Assembly (NCBI GenBank): GCA_920105625.2
Contig: OV050033.1
Location: 10,458,001 to 10,522,000, forward strand
DNA length: 64,000 nucleotides
Reading direction: 5' to 3'
Source: Clusia tigrina
Taxonomy: Eukaryota; Arthropoda; Insecta; Diptera; Clusiidae
This document shows, piece by piece, positions 1 to 12,860 of the stretch (its first letter is position 1; each line of letters begins with the position of its first letter). The notes below the pieces were generated by a model. That model was not told where the DNA came from. It searched no databases and saw only the letters and a list, made by a program, of their open reading frames with translations. The translations under genes and the position numbers were made by a program.

Positions 1-1
1 T

Positions 2-3000
2 GCCGAATGGGCGTACGCTCAATGTCCCGATGTCGATGAGTGCGGTTTGGGTCTGCATGATTGTCACAAGGAAGCCAAATGCACGAACACCCATGGATCG
101 TACAACTGTCACTGTCGTCGCGGATATATCGGAGATGGGCGTGTATCATGTGTGCGCACTTGCTATGAGTCCTGTGTACACGGTTATTGTTCGGGACCGA
201 CAGATTACGTGTGCAAGTGTGAACTGGGCTGGACGGGCAGCGATTGTTCCATCAATTGTGGGTGCAACAATCACTCGACCTGTTCGGATCGTGTGGGCAA
301 ATGCGACCAATGCCAGGCTTGGACAGAAGGAGAACGGTGTGAACGTTGCAGACAAGGCAGTTTTGGAAATGCCACCTCGCCGGAAGGTTGCCAGCCGTGT
401 GAGTGTAATGGACACGGACATCAGGATCTGGGCATATGTAATGTGGTCAACGGGGAGTGCTTTTGTAAAGACAATACGATGGGCGTAAAATGTGACCAGT
501 GCGCCCCCGAATACTATGGGGATCCACGCGATGGCGGTCAGTGTTATTTCCAATGTGAATCACGTGGCATTATCACAAATATCGGACGCAGTGGCATCGG
601 TTCCTATCAATCGTACAAGAGTCCGTGGGGATCCAGCTTAGAGGTGCGCGAGTGCTTGTGGATCCTTTCCCCGAAGACACTGCAAGCGGATAAATCTCTC
701 TTGCAGCTGGAATTTGAGTGGCCCAGTTTGGCCATGGACTGTGACGAAAACGCCGTCTACATATACGATAGCTTGCCTGATCTGACCGGCGCTACACAGC
801 AGAATCAATTGATTTCAATTGTGTGCTCACCCTACACCTCCACCCGCATAATAGAGGCTCGTTCCAGTCATGTCACCGTGTATTACAAACAGGGCGGTGA
901 ACGGAAGAACTATGGCTTTAATGCTCTCTATTCGGTGAAGAACTGCGTGACTCTGACTTGTATGCATCCGCACATCTGCGACGAACAGCAACGGTGTGTC
1001 TGCCCTTCTGGCTACGTGGGCTCCAGTTGCGAAATCGAAATCTGTCCGAAGAACTGCAACGCCAAACGTATGCAGGGGTATTGCGACACGGATTACGGTC
1101 GCTGCATTTGCAATGGAAGCTACGCCGGCGCTGAGTGTGGCACTCTGATAAAGCCGAATCAGTTGGTGGTGACGGAATTGTTCAATACGTTGCTTCTAAG
1201 CGAGGCGTTTGAGCATCTGCGTAAAACCATACCACGTTTCGGGCATTCCGTGAACGCAGATCGACGGGGATCACTTTGGATGTTCGGTGGGTATTCACCG
1301 TCACATGGGCCGCTTAATGATTTTCGACAATTCGATACCAAAAACGGCACCTGGATTCAGGTTACCGTTGAATCAACGCCGGACGACAAGATGCCGCTGG
1401 GTCGCTACTTTCATGCTTCGGAAATTTATCTGAAGAAGCAAATAATATTCATATACGGTGGCATAACTGTGCGTAATGAGAAGAGCCAACGCACTACCCA
1501 CGAGATCTTGGGCGACTTGTGGCAGTTCTCCATACAAAATCAGCGTTGGAGTGAAATCGAATTTGACACGAGCCGCGATGCTCCGCCTTCGCTGGCCGGA
1601 CACACTCTCACTCAGATACGCTACAATGATCGAGAGTCATTGATACTGATCGGCGGTGTGACGCGCAACCAATCGCGCCAGCTGGAATTGTGGGAGTTGG
1701 ATTTGGAGACATTTCATTGGGAGCAGCTGTTAGCACTTGGGGTACGGATGCCCGTTCTGTACGGTCACAGCTCAGTTTATCACGCCGAATCTCACATAAT
1801 GTACGTGTTTGGTGGCTACTCTTCCGAGCCACAGAACAAGTTGTATGCATTGAATTTGCAGAAAATGGCATGGACCGAATTACCCACATTTCAGGAGCTC
1901 AATCGTCCCGATTCGCTGCTGCCGCGTGCGCGTTACTTCCACTCAGCGGTAACCACCGAAAACTACATGATTGTGTACGGCGGTCGCACCAATCCCTACA
2001 ATGGCAGCGATGTATTAATCGCGTATATTTACGACTGCAACCAGTGGATACGCCTGACCGAAGATGTGCACATAATCGGCCGGTTGCAGACATCAACATA
2101 CGGCGAGGCTATTTCCATTGATCATGACAACAAGTCCATCTACGTGATAGGCGGCTGGGATGGTAGTGCTTCCGAGAGCCATGTGACGCGCATCAATTTG
2201 CCCGACGACATCTGCCAATTGTGGAGCTCGGGCAAATATCTGTGCCGTCACTACATGGGCTGCAGCTTTTGTACTGTCTCGGGTACCTACAGTTCGGCCT
2301 CCTACTGTTTCTCTCAGGGCAACAGTGGCGTCTGTGAGAATCACAACGGCACTCTTATCTACAACAATGGAGCTGCCTGCGATGCCACCTGGATGGCGCG
2401 CCGTAATTGCTCCACATTTACCACCTGCAGTTCGTGTTTGGCCTCTTGGCCGACTCACATAGAAACGACGCCTGTTTGCCAGTGGTGCGATGAGTGCGGC
2501 ATCAAAGGACGTTGTGTGCCAGCTGGCGTTGACTGCGAGATACGCAGCACTTGGTGCAAGAAAGAGGTCAGTGTAGGATTGCTTAACTTGTGCCCGCAGC
2601 CACAGTGCCATACACTTAACTGTGAAGCCTGCATAATGAACGAAAACTGCGAATGGGCTCAAAATGAACTGGGCACAATTGAGTGCATTACTCAGGAGCT
2701 GGTGGAAAAGAACCAGTACCGCATTGTGGGCCAGTGTCCGTTGTCCTGCCACATCTTCAAAAACTGCTCTACGTGCTTAACTGGAGATGATGAAAATCCC
2801 AAAGATTGCAAATGGTCGACCATGCTCAACACGTGCCTGTCGCCGAAAACGCAACCGCTCCTCTGCGCTGGTGGGGTCTGTGGTTTGGTGCTCGAAACCA
2901 ATGAGACCGACCATTGCCCGGAGCCCTGTCATGTGTACAATCAGTGCTCTGCTTGCTTGGAGCACGCTCATTGCGGGTGGTGTGCCCGTGATGGTTTCAA

Positions 3001-6000
3001 CGGCGATGGCATTTGTACGGAGGGCTCTTTAGAAAACAAACAAGAGTATCCTTCCGGCTCGACGTGTGATCTCATTTACTCATCCTGGCGCAACGACTCT
3101 CTACTGACACCCGCTGATATCGTTTCATGGAACTATGTTAAATGCCCATCGGAGAACGAGTGCGAGAATAATCATCACAATTGCAATCCCATATCGCAGC
3201 GTTGCATAGATGCGCCCCTGGGATATAGTTGCATCTGTGGCGATGGATATCGTGACGAGAACGGCACCTGTACGCCCGTCTGCATGCGTGGCTGTGTGCG
3301 CGGCAAATGCGTTAAGCCGAATGTGTGCGAATGTGACTTCGGTTATGTGGGTGCCAACTGCAGCATACAATGTCTGTGCAACGGGCATTCGGACTGCGAG
3401 GGTCCAGACCGTTTGGACATTTGCCTCAAGTGCCACAACAACACAATGGGCGAGCAGTGCGAGAAGTGTGAGCCACTATATGTGGGCAATCCGAGAGAGG
3501 GACACGAATGTGTACCCTGTGTGGAATACTGCAATGGTCATACGGATGTGTGTGTGGCTCACGATGCGGATCCGGCGTTGTTCAACATGACAAGGGCGCA
3601 CTTGGAGCGCATACTGCCAGAGGGACCGCAGAGCAATGCGACTTGTTTACGCTGTGCTAATAGTACGGCAGGAGATCGTTGCGACACGTGTATTTTGGGT
3701 TATTTCCGGGGCAGTGAAGATCATCGCAAAGAGTGCCGTCCGTGCCAGTGTCATGGACATGGCAATATCTGTGATGCAGTGACCGGAGAAAAGTGCAACT
3801 GTGCCAACAATACTGAGAGCGATGCCACTTGCACGGCTGGTGGAGGTAAAAATTCGGCACAACTTTGTTGGAGCGTGCAGTGTTCCAAATGTAGAGACTC
3901 CTACGCGGGCAACCCGGTCGACGGACATCAGTGCTACAAACAGATAACAGTAGAATCGCGCATGTGCTTCGACGCCAAACCAATCGGTAAGTGGTTGTTT
4001 AGTAGTGTGATTAACTTGAATATATTTATAAGACCTTTCGTTCATTGACGGGTGGAAAAATTTAAGGACGAAGTGCAATTATGCATCTTCCACGGAAATG
4101 TGGATGAGCCCTGTAAAGTGGGAATACGATAATCCGAATTATTCAATCACGAGTGTGCATACGGGGAAATTTCTCTCCATTTATAGCAGGGGTATCATGA
4201 TCCAAATGGCTACCACACCTTAGCCATCGTATGTACTTAGAGTGACGACCTAGGCTAGCTCACACTTTGGTTGCGGTTGTTAGCTCGCCACACTGTATCG
4301 AGGGTGGACAATCTCTTTTTTTTAATACAGACTTATTTTAGTCAGCCCACCTCCTTTCTCTGCACGGGACTACGGCGACCATCTGAATCCGGAATCCAGA
4401 AACTTTACTGCTGCTCCTCAGCACTTTAGATTTTTTTTAGAGGTTTTCATATATATTTTGCTTTATTTTATCTTATATTTGATTTTTGTTGCATTTTATT
4501 TCATCTTACATTTTATTTTATTTCTTTTATAATTTCTTTTATCTTGTATTCTATTTTATCTTTTATTTTATTTCATCCTTCATTTTACTTTATTTCATTA
4601 TATTCAATTTTATCTAATATTTGATTTTATCCTTCATTTTATTTCATATCTTATATATATTTTTTTATCTTAAAAAACTCACTAAATTTTTCACAATTCT
4701 CGCACAGACCTCTCATACGAAAACTCATCCGTCGTTCACTTCTGCTTCTATCTCTCTCTCACTCTCTGTGTCTTTCTCTGTCTCGCACTCTCTGTGTCTT
4801 TCTCTGTTTCTCAGTCTCTGTGTCTTTCTCTGTCTATCACTCTCTGTGTCTTTCTGTGTGTGTCTCTCTAACTCTCTGTGTATTTCTCTCACTCTCTCTA
4901 TCTCTCTCTGTGTGTGTGTGTCTGTCTTTCTCCAATGATATGGTCCAATTAAAACTTTTCGATCACGAGTGGCATGATTCGCACCCCCGGTACTATGTTG
5001 CCTCAATAATCTGAAAAATTTCCATATTTTACAGAGGAATGCAAAGCCAAACCGGCGGCTTTGAAGCCCGGCCAAACCGTATTTTTTGTCATACAACCAC
5101 GCTTTATGAATGTCGATATCCGCGTTATAATCGATGTCACGCAAGGCGAACTGGATGTGTTTATGTCACCGCAAGATGACTCCTTTATTGTCGAGACGAA
5201 CGAAACCACAGGTGTCCATGATATTTTCCTAGACAATCGTTACAATTGGGGCCCGAAAATGAAACGTTCACGTCCATTGCACATAGCGCTGCCGAAGGTG
5301 GAAAATCTGACAGTCTCCAAAATGTCCAACTCAGTGATGAACAACAAACGCAGCAGTTACTACGTGCCGCATATACTGGATTGCAAAAGTCATGGCGGTC
5401 ACAGCTTCTATGTCAAAGATAAACATGCCAAGGATTTAAGTACGCATGTAACGTTGAACCATTGTAACACGTTGTTGCGTCTGTTTGGCCTGAAGAATCG
5501 CTTGGTACTCACTTTGCCACAAAATGCTCACAATCTCAGTGCTACACGGTTTTTCATAGCATTGCGTGCGAATTCCGGTCCCGAGCCCAGTTACGGATCT
5601 GTTGTCTTCCGTCAGGATCAACTGCACATTGACTTGTTTGTGTTCTTTTCGGTGTTCTTCTCGTGCTTTTTCCTGTTTTTGGCCGTCTGCGTTGTCGTCT
5701 GGAAGGTGAAGCAAGCGGCGGACTTAAGGCAGGCGCGTCGTCAACACGTCGTCGAGATGATGCATCTCGCTAAACGGCCATTTGCGCGGGTCTTTCTGAC
5801 GACTGGCGCTCTGGACATCGAGAGTCCACAACCGGCACCCTCCACGCGTTCAGTGCGCAGCGCGACCGGTGCCCGATCACGTTACATACACCACCATCAC
5901 CACCATACAGCAACCGTGCACTCACAGCTGCCCGAAGTTTTGCTCATTGCCATCGAACCAACCTTTGATAATTTGGTAGCAGTTGGCACGGTCTTCGTTA

Positions 6001-6140
6001 GTCTGCCAGGACGTTACAAGGCTCCATTAAGTTTGGCTCTCGGCTCGGCCTTGATAGCGTACCCGAGGCCGTTTCCCATGAGTGCGCGCAACTTTATGCG
6101 TGCGCAGCGGGGCAACTCGGCGCCCAGCGGAGGTCTTTAA
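2..6140 (+). CDS. Megf8: Megf8-like multi-EGF transmembrane protein, 3' part (two exons, 5' end outside window)
   Basis: Exons 2-3986 and 5035-6140 (donor GTAAGT at 3987, acceptor ACAG ending at 5034, phase 1) give the last ~1,696 residues; the reading frame is open at the left edge. In order: a calcium-binding EGF domain (DVDEC..., about 30-160), laminin-type EGF modules (160-545), a CUB domain (545-950), an EGF pair (950-1140), Kelch propeller repeats with GG and GRYFH motifs (1210-2200), several PSI/plexin-like Cys-rich repeats (2210-3100), another EGF-CA and laminin-EGF modules (3140-3950), a membrane-proximal segment in exon 2, one hydrophobic membrane span (about 5630-5705) and a ~145-residue cytoplasmic tail. 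This order is that of MEGF8/CG7466, a single-pass cell-surface protein; vertebrate MEGF8 acts with MOSMO and MGRN1 to tune Hedgehog signalling. AATAAA at 6521-6526 is a likely polyadenylation signal. The identification is firm; the role in flies is from family knowledge. Confidence 0.95.
4440..4932. repeat. T-rich tract and CT microsatellite in the Megf8 intron
   Basis: The 1,048-bp intron (3987-5034) holds a run of degenerate TTTTATTTTATCTT-type repeats (about 4440-4670), then an imperfect (TCTC)n/(TGTGTCTT)n array from about 4741 to 4930. Both can translate into long Ser/Leu low-complexity ORFs, which I regard as artefacts. Confidence 0.85.
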
Positions 6141-6520
6141 AGGGGCCTCTAAATATCCAATATCAAAACGATAAAATACTATCCTTAGCAGTCAAGGAGG
6201 AATTGCAAGTAACTCTAATCTTTAAATGTCTCGAATAATATAGTAAAACAAATACTTACTTATCATAGATAAAGAAACATAAGAAAGACGAACAATTTGT
6301 GCGTTTGTGCGAGTAACTTATTAAATTTTAAGGGAGTAGAAATGTAGTTATCTACGAAACTATCCAATTGCAAGTTTAAAGGATTGTGTCATAAGCTAAC
6401 AAAACATACAATTACTAATAAGATTAATAACATATTGATGAACGGTTGCATCAAGCATACAATAATAGTCATTTCGGTAAGCGAAAAGAAACTTTCCAAC
6501 GTCAATTTTGATAAAAGAAA

Positions 6521-6526
6521 AATAAA
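6521..6526 (+). promoter_or_regulatory. Polyadenylation signal of the Megf8-like gene
   Basis: AATAAA about 380 bp after the stop codon at 6140, in AT-rich 3' sequence; overlapping AATAAAATAAAATA increases the likelihood. It is assigned by position and motif only. Confidence 0.5.
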
Positions 6527-6830
6527 ATAAAATATAGAGACAGACGATTTTTTTTACTCTGTATAACATCTTAGAAGTTTATACTCGTATATGTATGTGT
6601 ATGTATTTAAGTAGTGGTATATATGTGTGTAACAGTAGTACAATTTTTTTTTATCTCACTATATTTAATTTGTAAAAATGTTGTATATAAATTGGAAATT
6701 ATATTTTCTCCCCCTTTGTTTAAGTATGAAAATCGTTTTTAAAATGTATCACAAATCGATTATTGTGGATTTCAATAATGAGTTGACTGACTTCCTCCAA
6801 GTTCTTGTATCAGTTTATTATTCCAGCATA

Positions 6831-6960
6831 CTTTTGCATTTCGGATATTTTACACTCGCCCTAACTAATGGTTGCGTGGTACTCCAGTGTCCCAACATGT
6901 TTCTGCATTTCGGATATCATTACACGCAGCCTAACTAATAGTTGCGTGGTACCCCAGTGT
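6831..6960. repeat. Two-copy tandem duplication, period ~69 bp
   Basis: Units 6831-6890 and 6900-6960 share TGCATTTCGGATAT, CCTAACTAATRGTTGCGTGG and CCAGTGT blocks with a few substitutions. It lies in noncoding AT-rich sequence downstream of Megf8. The rest of 6141-7600 shows no gene. Confidence 0.85.
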
Positions 6961-7610
6961 CTCTAAGGTTTAGTAAAAGAGTTGAAGCCCCCTTTTAATA
7001 CTATAAAGAAAAAATATTGTGTATATTATATAATTGTATTATAATTTTCCTGTATAACTCTTCTCCTTATGTTTATTTCCTTAAACATTATTTTGTAAGC
7101 TAATTTAAGTACTCCAAATATGTTAGTTCACTTTACACATTTCCTGTGTTTGTTTCGAATATATTTTGTTTGGTTTTATAGTCTAAATTTAAGTGAATCG
7201 TACTTTAATGGTTGTGTGTTTTAGAATTTTATATAATTTATAGGATTTTGCATTTTTACCTGTTTCGTTTATGTTGATATTTAATTTAATTTTATATAAA
7301 ACAAATTTTTAGACAAAATTTAGGTAAGCTACAATTTTGTGAAAGCTAAACTCGATATTTAATTTATTGATTATATTTGATTTGTGTGCGGGTTTTACTT
7401 CTTTAAATCATATTCAATGTTTAAATAGGACTTATGATTGATATTTGGCATTAAAAATTGTAAGTACACAGCATGTATGTAAAATCTTTTAAGGGACGTC
7501 AAGGATTGCAATGAATTTATGTTTAAACAAAGTAACGAAATAAAACAATATCCTACAATGTAAACAAAAATAAAAAAAACAATTGTTTCAATTCTGCTAA
7601 AAGCTGGCCA

Positions 7611-7816
7611 GCGTCTGCTCAGTTATAGCCCATAAACTAGTAACGGATCTGTAGTCTTTCGTCAGGAACAACTGCACATTGACATTTTCAGTGTTCACGT
7701 GCTTTTTCCTGCTTTTGGCCGACTGTGTTGTCGTCTGGACGGTGAAGCAAGCGGCCTAAGCAAAAGCTGCCTTCGATTCATCACCGTCTGCTCAGTTATA
7801 ACCCAAAAACTAGTCT
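7611..7816 (+). pseudogene. Decayed duplicate of the Megf8 transmembrane-coding segment, flanked by direct repeats
   Basis: Bases 7639-7760 match 5592-5727 of Megf8 exon 2 (AACGGATCTGT...TTTCGTCAGGA.CAACTGCACATTGAC... GTGAAGCAAGCGGC) with an internal deletion of roughly 20 bp in the membrane-span codons and scattered changes. The copy is bracketed by two ~30-bp direct repeats (7611-7641 and 7786-7816, both CGTCTGCTCAGTTATA...AAACTAGT). It keeps the parental orientation, has no intact frame and cannot encode the domain. It is a local partial duplication, not a retrocopy that can be proved, since no intron or poly(A) is included. Confidence 0.85.
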
Positions 7817-8329
7817 GGTAGTGTGGAGGTCGGCCCTAAGCCGGTAATGGGTTGTGATCACAGATTCTGTGGTCAGGCCATATAATAACTAAGTAAGTCT
7901 GGTAGTCACACGATACATAAACGCTCCTTTCTGATGATGAGTTTCACCATAAAATTAATAACAGTGAAATAAGCAGTGATCAAGTAAGAAAATATATGTG
8001 AAGAGTAGGTTGAAGATATTTTAAATAGTTCACAAATGCGAAGAAATACAAACAATGCTCTAGGTTAGGTGAGGTTAGAGGGGCAGCCTTCTTCGGGGAA
8101 GCTCACTTAAGCACTTAAAGCCTCATTGTGATACCACAAGAAGCCGGCGCGATTCGCCCAACTACCGCGTGAGGAACCATTGTGAGTCCTTTATGAACCT
8201 GGCTATGCTTCTAATAGTTACGAATGATAATTCGTTCAGACCATTGAGGAAGGTTGAGGCCCGGATTTTAGGTCTTCCAATGGCATTGACAAATGAAATG
8301 GAGACCGGACTCTTCCTCTACTTCAAAGC

Positions 8330-8762
8330 CTATTCTTTAGAGGTTCAAGGCAACCCTAGTGTTTCAGCATATGTACCAATCTGGCAGTATCCCGTGAGCC
8401 CAGAGCTAATTGTGCTAATTGAGTTTCTGCTGAGGTTGAATGGCTGAACAGTTGGCCTCTTATCCATAGTAGCACAAATCTGTCTGGCCACACCTCTGAT
8501 GCGCTGAAATACCCAGGACCGTAGGCTATGTGACTGAATAGTTAGCTTTTTGTCCATGGTAGTACAAATCTGTCTGACCACACCTCTGATGCGCTGATGA
8601 CTGTTTGCCTTCTTCAAGGTAGTGTTGTTTGATGGTCCATTTTACGGAAGCTAACGGTACACCAACAGCGAAGAATATTGCACCAACTGAAGTCCCCAAT
8701 CTGGCCAATTCGTCGGCATCGCAGTTGCCTAACATATCCCTGACAATATTTAAATCAAACAA
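8330..8762 (-). mobile_element. Non-LTR retrotransposon fragment (RNase H C-terminal part), with internal tandem duplication
   Basis: On the minus strand the ORF near 8526-8762 contains GNCDADELARLGT, the last-helix motif of the RNase H domain found at the end of insect non-LTR pol proteins, followed by VPLASVKWTIKQHY and QRIRGVARQICATMD. The QRIRG... stretch is duplicated in tandem (about 8435-8508 and 8530-8597). Frames are broken and no start or other pol domains are present. Just upstream, 8040-8200 has the GTGATACCACAAGAAG block that recurs at other retrotransposon ends here. Confidence 0.65.
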
Positions 8763-8939
8763 AAAAAAGATACATATAGAGTTCCCTAAATATTAAGATT
8801 TAAAAAATCAAATTTTTCCCTCTGACTCCCTCCCACGTCATTGATTTTAGATGTCAAGAACTTCACAGTTCGTATATTTGACATTTCATTTTCGCTTATC
8901 GTCCGTTTCAAATTCTCATAGTATGCCGCAAGAAAGATG

Positions 8940-9240
8940 AGACCGGATCATCTGCTCCTTTCTCCAATAAACCAGTTAATTTAATCATGACCAGAATGGA
9001 CGCACTGATTAGGGGGTCGCAACGATTCAAGTTTGACGATAGAGTCGGCTTTGGAGTTTTCTCAAAAGAACTGGGACTGAAACTTTCGTTCCGTCTCACC
9101 GACCACTGCAGTGTTTATCAAGCAGAGGTCCTACCCATAAAAGAGATAGCCGTCTACTTAAGTAGACACACCGTAACAAATAATATATATATATCTACTC
9201 GGATAGCCAGGCGGCCATCACCTCAATGAGCTCGGTGGGA
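8940..9240 (+). mobile_element. Non-LTR retrotransposon RNase H fragment
   Basis: The plus frame reads FDDRVGFGVFSKELGLKLSFRLTDHCSVYQAEVLPIKEIAVYL. This is the first half of the RNase H domain (strand 1, then the helix with the catalytic QAE glutamate) of Jockey/CR1-type elements. The normal Asp-rich TDGS start is damaged (IRGSQ) and downstream frames are closed. It is a fossil fragment. Confidence 0.75.
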
Positions 9241-9632
9241 CTGAAATAAAAGGTTGCCCAGGACTGAAATCCAACTGAAAATCGAGTTTAATGAAATTTT
9301 TGTTGTAGACCTGTTGTAGCCTTGCGTCCACCTTATTAATGCTCCCTGGTCGTGACAAACATTGATTAGTGTAAATAATGTCTTCGAACAGCTGATTTCT
9401 GAAAAGAATATGGTGGCAACCACATTGGGGTTGTTTCTGTTTATCAATCAATCAGATAAAAGGTGTTTTCTCTAACAAAACAAAATACTAAATAAATGAA
9501 GATTTTTCAATATTCAATTACGTACATAGAAATTTAAAAATTGCCTTGTTCTGCTTAAAATTGGTAACTATACTGCAGTATACACAAATTGAACTTAATT
9601 GATAGAATGATTTTCATTTTTAGACCGGAAAT

Positions 9633-11264
9633 ATGGAAAACTCGATAACCGGTCAGTACATAGAGCAGGAGAATGTCAGGGAGGAAATGTCTCGTTCGAG
9701 GATTTTAGCTGCTAAATTGTATTACATTATTGACGAACCGGAACGAAACGATGTCGTAATGCGCAATCCATTCTTGTGCATTGCAAAGGAGGAGGAGGTT
9801 CATAATGGTTACGAAATTAACAGTTCAGACTACGTTGAGCAGGGAGTTCAGATTTATGAAGACCTGTTTATGGGGAAAAAGGAAGTGGAGGAATTGAGCA
9901 GTAACGACATACAAGACATTGATGATGAGAACTACTTTGAACACTTATTTGAAGGAAAAGAGGAAATTCAAGATTCAAATGGAAGTTTTTGTAGCTTATT
10001 AGATCTTAAATTCGAGGAGGATTCTGTGCCGAACCATGACTTTAAATATACTGAACTAGGTGCATTGAATGAAATTGATGAGACGGTTCGAAAGGAAAAC
10101 TTACAAGAAAACACAATTCTATTGTGCCCATTTTGTGGCACCGAGTTTCTAACTGCCTCCGAATGGCGAGATCACCTCAATGACGTGCATGACTTCAACA
10201 AACGCGAAAATTTCAACATGGAATTCTTTGATGACAAAACCGCCAAATGTAAACATTGCCACATGAAAATCGACGCAAAGCACACTAGATCCATACAACT
10301 GCACGCCATAACGCATTTGCCGTACAATCGGTGTATTAGGTGCAAATTATGCGGAAAAAATTTTACCAGAACCCATGGACTCGCATACCATTTGCGGAAT
10401 AAACACTTCTGTGGTCCATATCAGAATGCCGCACCACCTAAACCTAGTTTAAAAAATGTGATTCTCCTCTGTCCATTTTGTGGTATCGAATTTTTAAGTT
10501 CGCCTACGTGGCGAGATCATGTGAACGATATACATAAATTCAACAAACGCGAAACTCTCAACATGGAATTTTATTGTGACAAAACCGCCAAGTGCAAGCT
10601 ATGTCAAGAGAAGATAGACGCAAAGGCCATAAGGTCAGTGCAGATACATGCCATTAAGCATCTGCCGTATAATCGGTATGTCAGCTGCAAATTGTGTGAG
10701 AAGCGTTTCACACGGCCCCATGGGCTGGCATTTCATTTTAAGAAGCATCACAGCATCAACTCATACCAAAAAAACCCATCCAAAGCAAACAAAACTAAAT
10801 CCAATAATATTATTTTACTCTGTCCATTTTGCGGCACAGAATATGCCAATTCCTCTGCCTGGCGCAAGCATCTGAATGATATTCATGAATTCTATAACCG
10901 TGAAAATCTCAACATGGAGTTCTGTGATGAGAAAACTGCCAAATGTAAACAGTGCCAAATGGAAATGACCACCACATTGGGTTGCATACAAAGGCATAAA
11001 ATCAGGCATTTGCCGTACAGTCGGTATTACATGTGCAAAATTTGCCAGAAAACCTACGCAACTAGTTTGCCTCTCATAAGCAGCCATAAGGAATGTGGAC
11101 AGAATAATAGAGCTAAAGACTTTTCCGGTGCAGGAAAGAAGCGCTTACGGATCGCTATTTTTAAGTGTCCCTACTGTGGCGTTTACGAAAATTTCGAGGA
11201 ACAGTTTTGTGATAATAGAGTGTTCAAATGTAAGCATTGCCTTGGAAAAATAAGAAGAAAGTAG
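9633..11264 (+). CDS. C2H2 zinc-finger protein A (three full finger modules plus a truncated fourth)
   Basis: 543 residues. The start MENSITGQYIEQEN aligns with the starts of genes B and C in this window; just upstream is an acceptor-like TTTTCATTTTTAG (to 9623), so a 5' noncoding exon is likely. Residues 1-160 are acidic with two DLF/HLF-x-GK-x-E motifs. From residue 165 come three ~115-residue modules, each with finger a (CPFCGTEF...WRxH...H), finger b (CKxC...H-x3-H) and, after a THLPYNR(Y) linker, finger c (CKLC...H-x4-H). The last finger c is C2HC-like (HKECGQ). Residues ~505-543 (DFSGA...CPYCGV...CKHC) repeat the start of a module but lack its His ligands. It is probably a nuclear DNA-binding regulator, a family inference; targets are unknown. 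I do not recognise a named ortholog. Confidence 0.88.
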   Translation: MENSITGQYIEQENVREEMSRSRILAAKLYYIIDEPERNDVVMRNPFLCIAKEEEVHNGYEINSSDYVEQGVQIYEDLFMGKKEVEELSSNDIQDIDDENYFEHLFEGKEEIQDSNGSFCSLLDLKFEEDSVPNHDFKYTELGALNEIDETVRKENLQENTILLCPFCGTEFLTASEWRDHLNDVHDFNKRENFNMEFFDDKTAKCKHCHMKIDAKHTRSIQLHAITHLPYNRCIRCKLCGKNFTRTHGLAYHLRNKHFCGPYQNAAPPKPSLKNVILLCPFCGIEFLSSPTWRDHVNDIHKFNKRETLNMEFYCDKTAKCKLCQEKIDAKAIRSVQIHAIKHLPYNRYVSCKLCEKRFTRPHGLAFHFKKHHSINSYQKNPSKANKTKSNNIILLCPFCGTEYANSSAWRKHLNDIHEFYNRENLNMEFCDEKTAKCKQCQMEMTTTLGCIQRHKIRHLPYSRYYMCKICQKTYATSLPLISSHKECGQNNRAKDFSGAGKKRLRIAIFKCPYCGVYENFEEQFCDNRVFKCKHCLGKIRRK

Positions 11265-11606
11265 GAACAATTATAGCCAACTATTGGGCAAAAGATAAGA
11301 ACCACGAGAGGCAATACGTTTGTGGACACCTTGGCAATGTCCCTGCAAGAGCAGTTCCAAACAAAAGTGGCAACAAAGACCACGGGTTAAGATAACTGTA
11401 GATAATTTAAAGGCAGCTTTAAGAAAGATCCTTTCAACTGCATAAGGTAAAATATCTGATCAAAATCATATGAACCGCATATTAAATACCAAACCATCAG
11501 TAATATCATTTAGAACAAAGACATAATATAATAGTCATGAATAATTGTTTCAAGTATTTATTTAAAATAATAAAAAACCATTTTAAACTTTTTTATAGAC
11601 AGTTTG

Positions 11607-12685
<1,079 letters not shown>

Positions 12686-12689
12686 TAGT

Positions 12690-12860
12690 GTATGCCTCCG
12701 TAGTCAAGTGGTAAGTATGCTAGTCTCTCTGCCATGGATTCGAATCCCGCCAGAGAATTGGGTATCGAAATGTTTCATTATAAAATGTTAGAAAGCCTTA
12801 GTTGTCGTCATTATCCTAAAGAACGTGCTATTTTGTAGATAATTTCAGGATCATTATTGC
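12690..12860 (+). mobile_element. tRNA-derived SINE, copy 1
   Basis: Contains A-box-like GTCAAGTGGTAAGTATG and B-box-like GGATTCGAATCCCGCC at tRNA spacing, followed by a non-tRNA body starting ATCGAAATG and containing GCCTTAGTTG. The same head and body recur at 17400, 39262 and 63240. It is not predicted to be a functional tRNA, because stem pairing is poor and the shared body continues past the tRNA part. Confidence 0.7.

Noticed and set aside
30..3590. Several 60-220 residue ORFs overlapping Megf8 in other frames
   Set aside because: Shadows of the Cys-rich coding exon; no own motifs, and the Megf8 frame carries clear domains throughout.
4621..5144. Ser/Leu and Arg/Glu-rich ORFs over the CT repeat
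   Set aside because: Microsatellite in an intron; composition is explained by (TCTC)n/(GAGA)n.
6678..6938. 86-residue ORF downstream of Megf8
   Set aside because: Lies in AT-rich UTR-like sequence across the tandem duplication; no homologous motif or splice context.
12700..12775. Functional tRNA gene on the plus strand
   Set aside because: Same reason: shared SINE body follows and acceptor-stem pairing is not evident.
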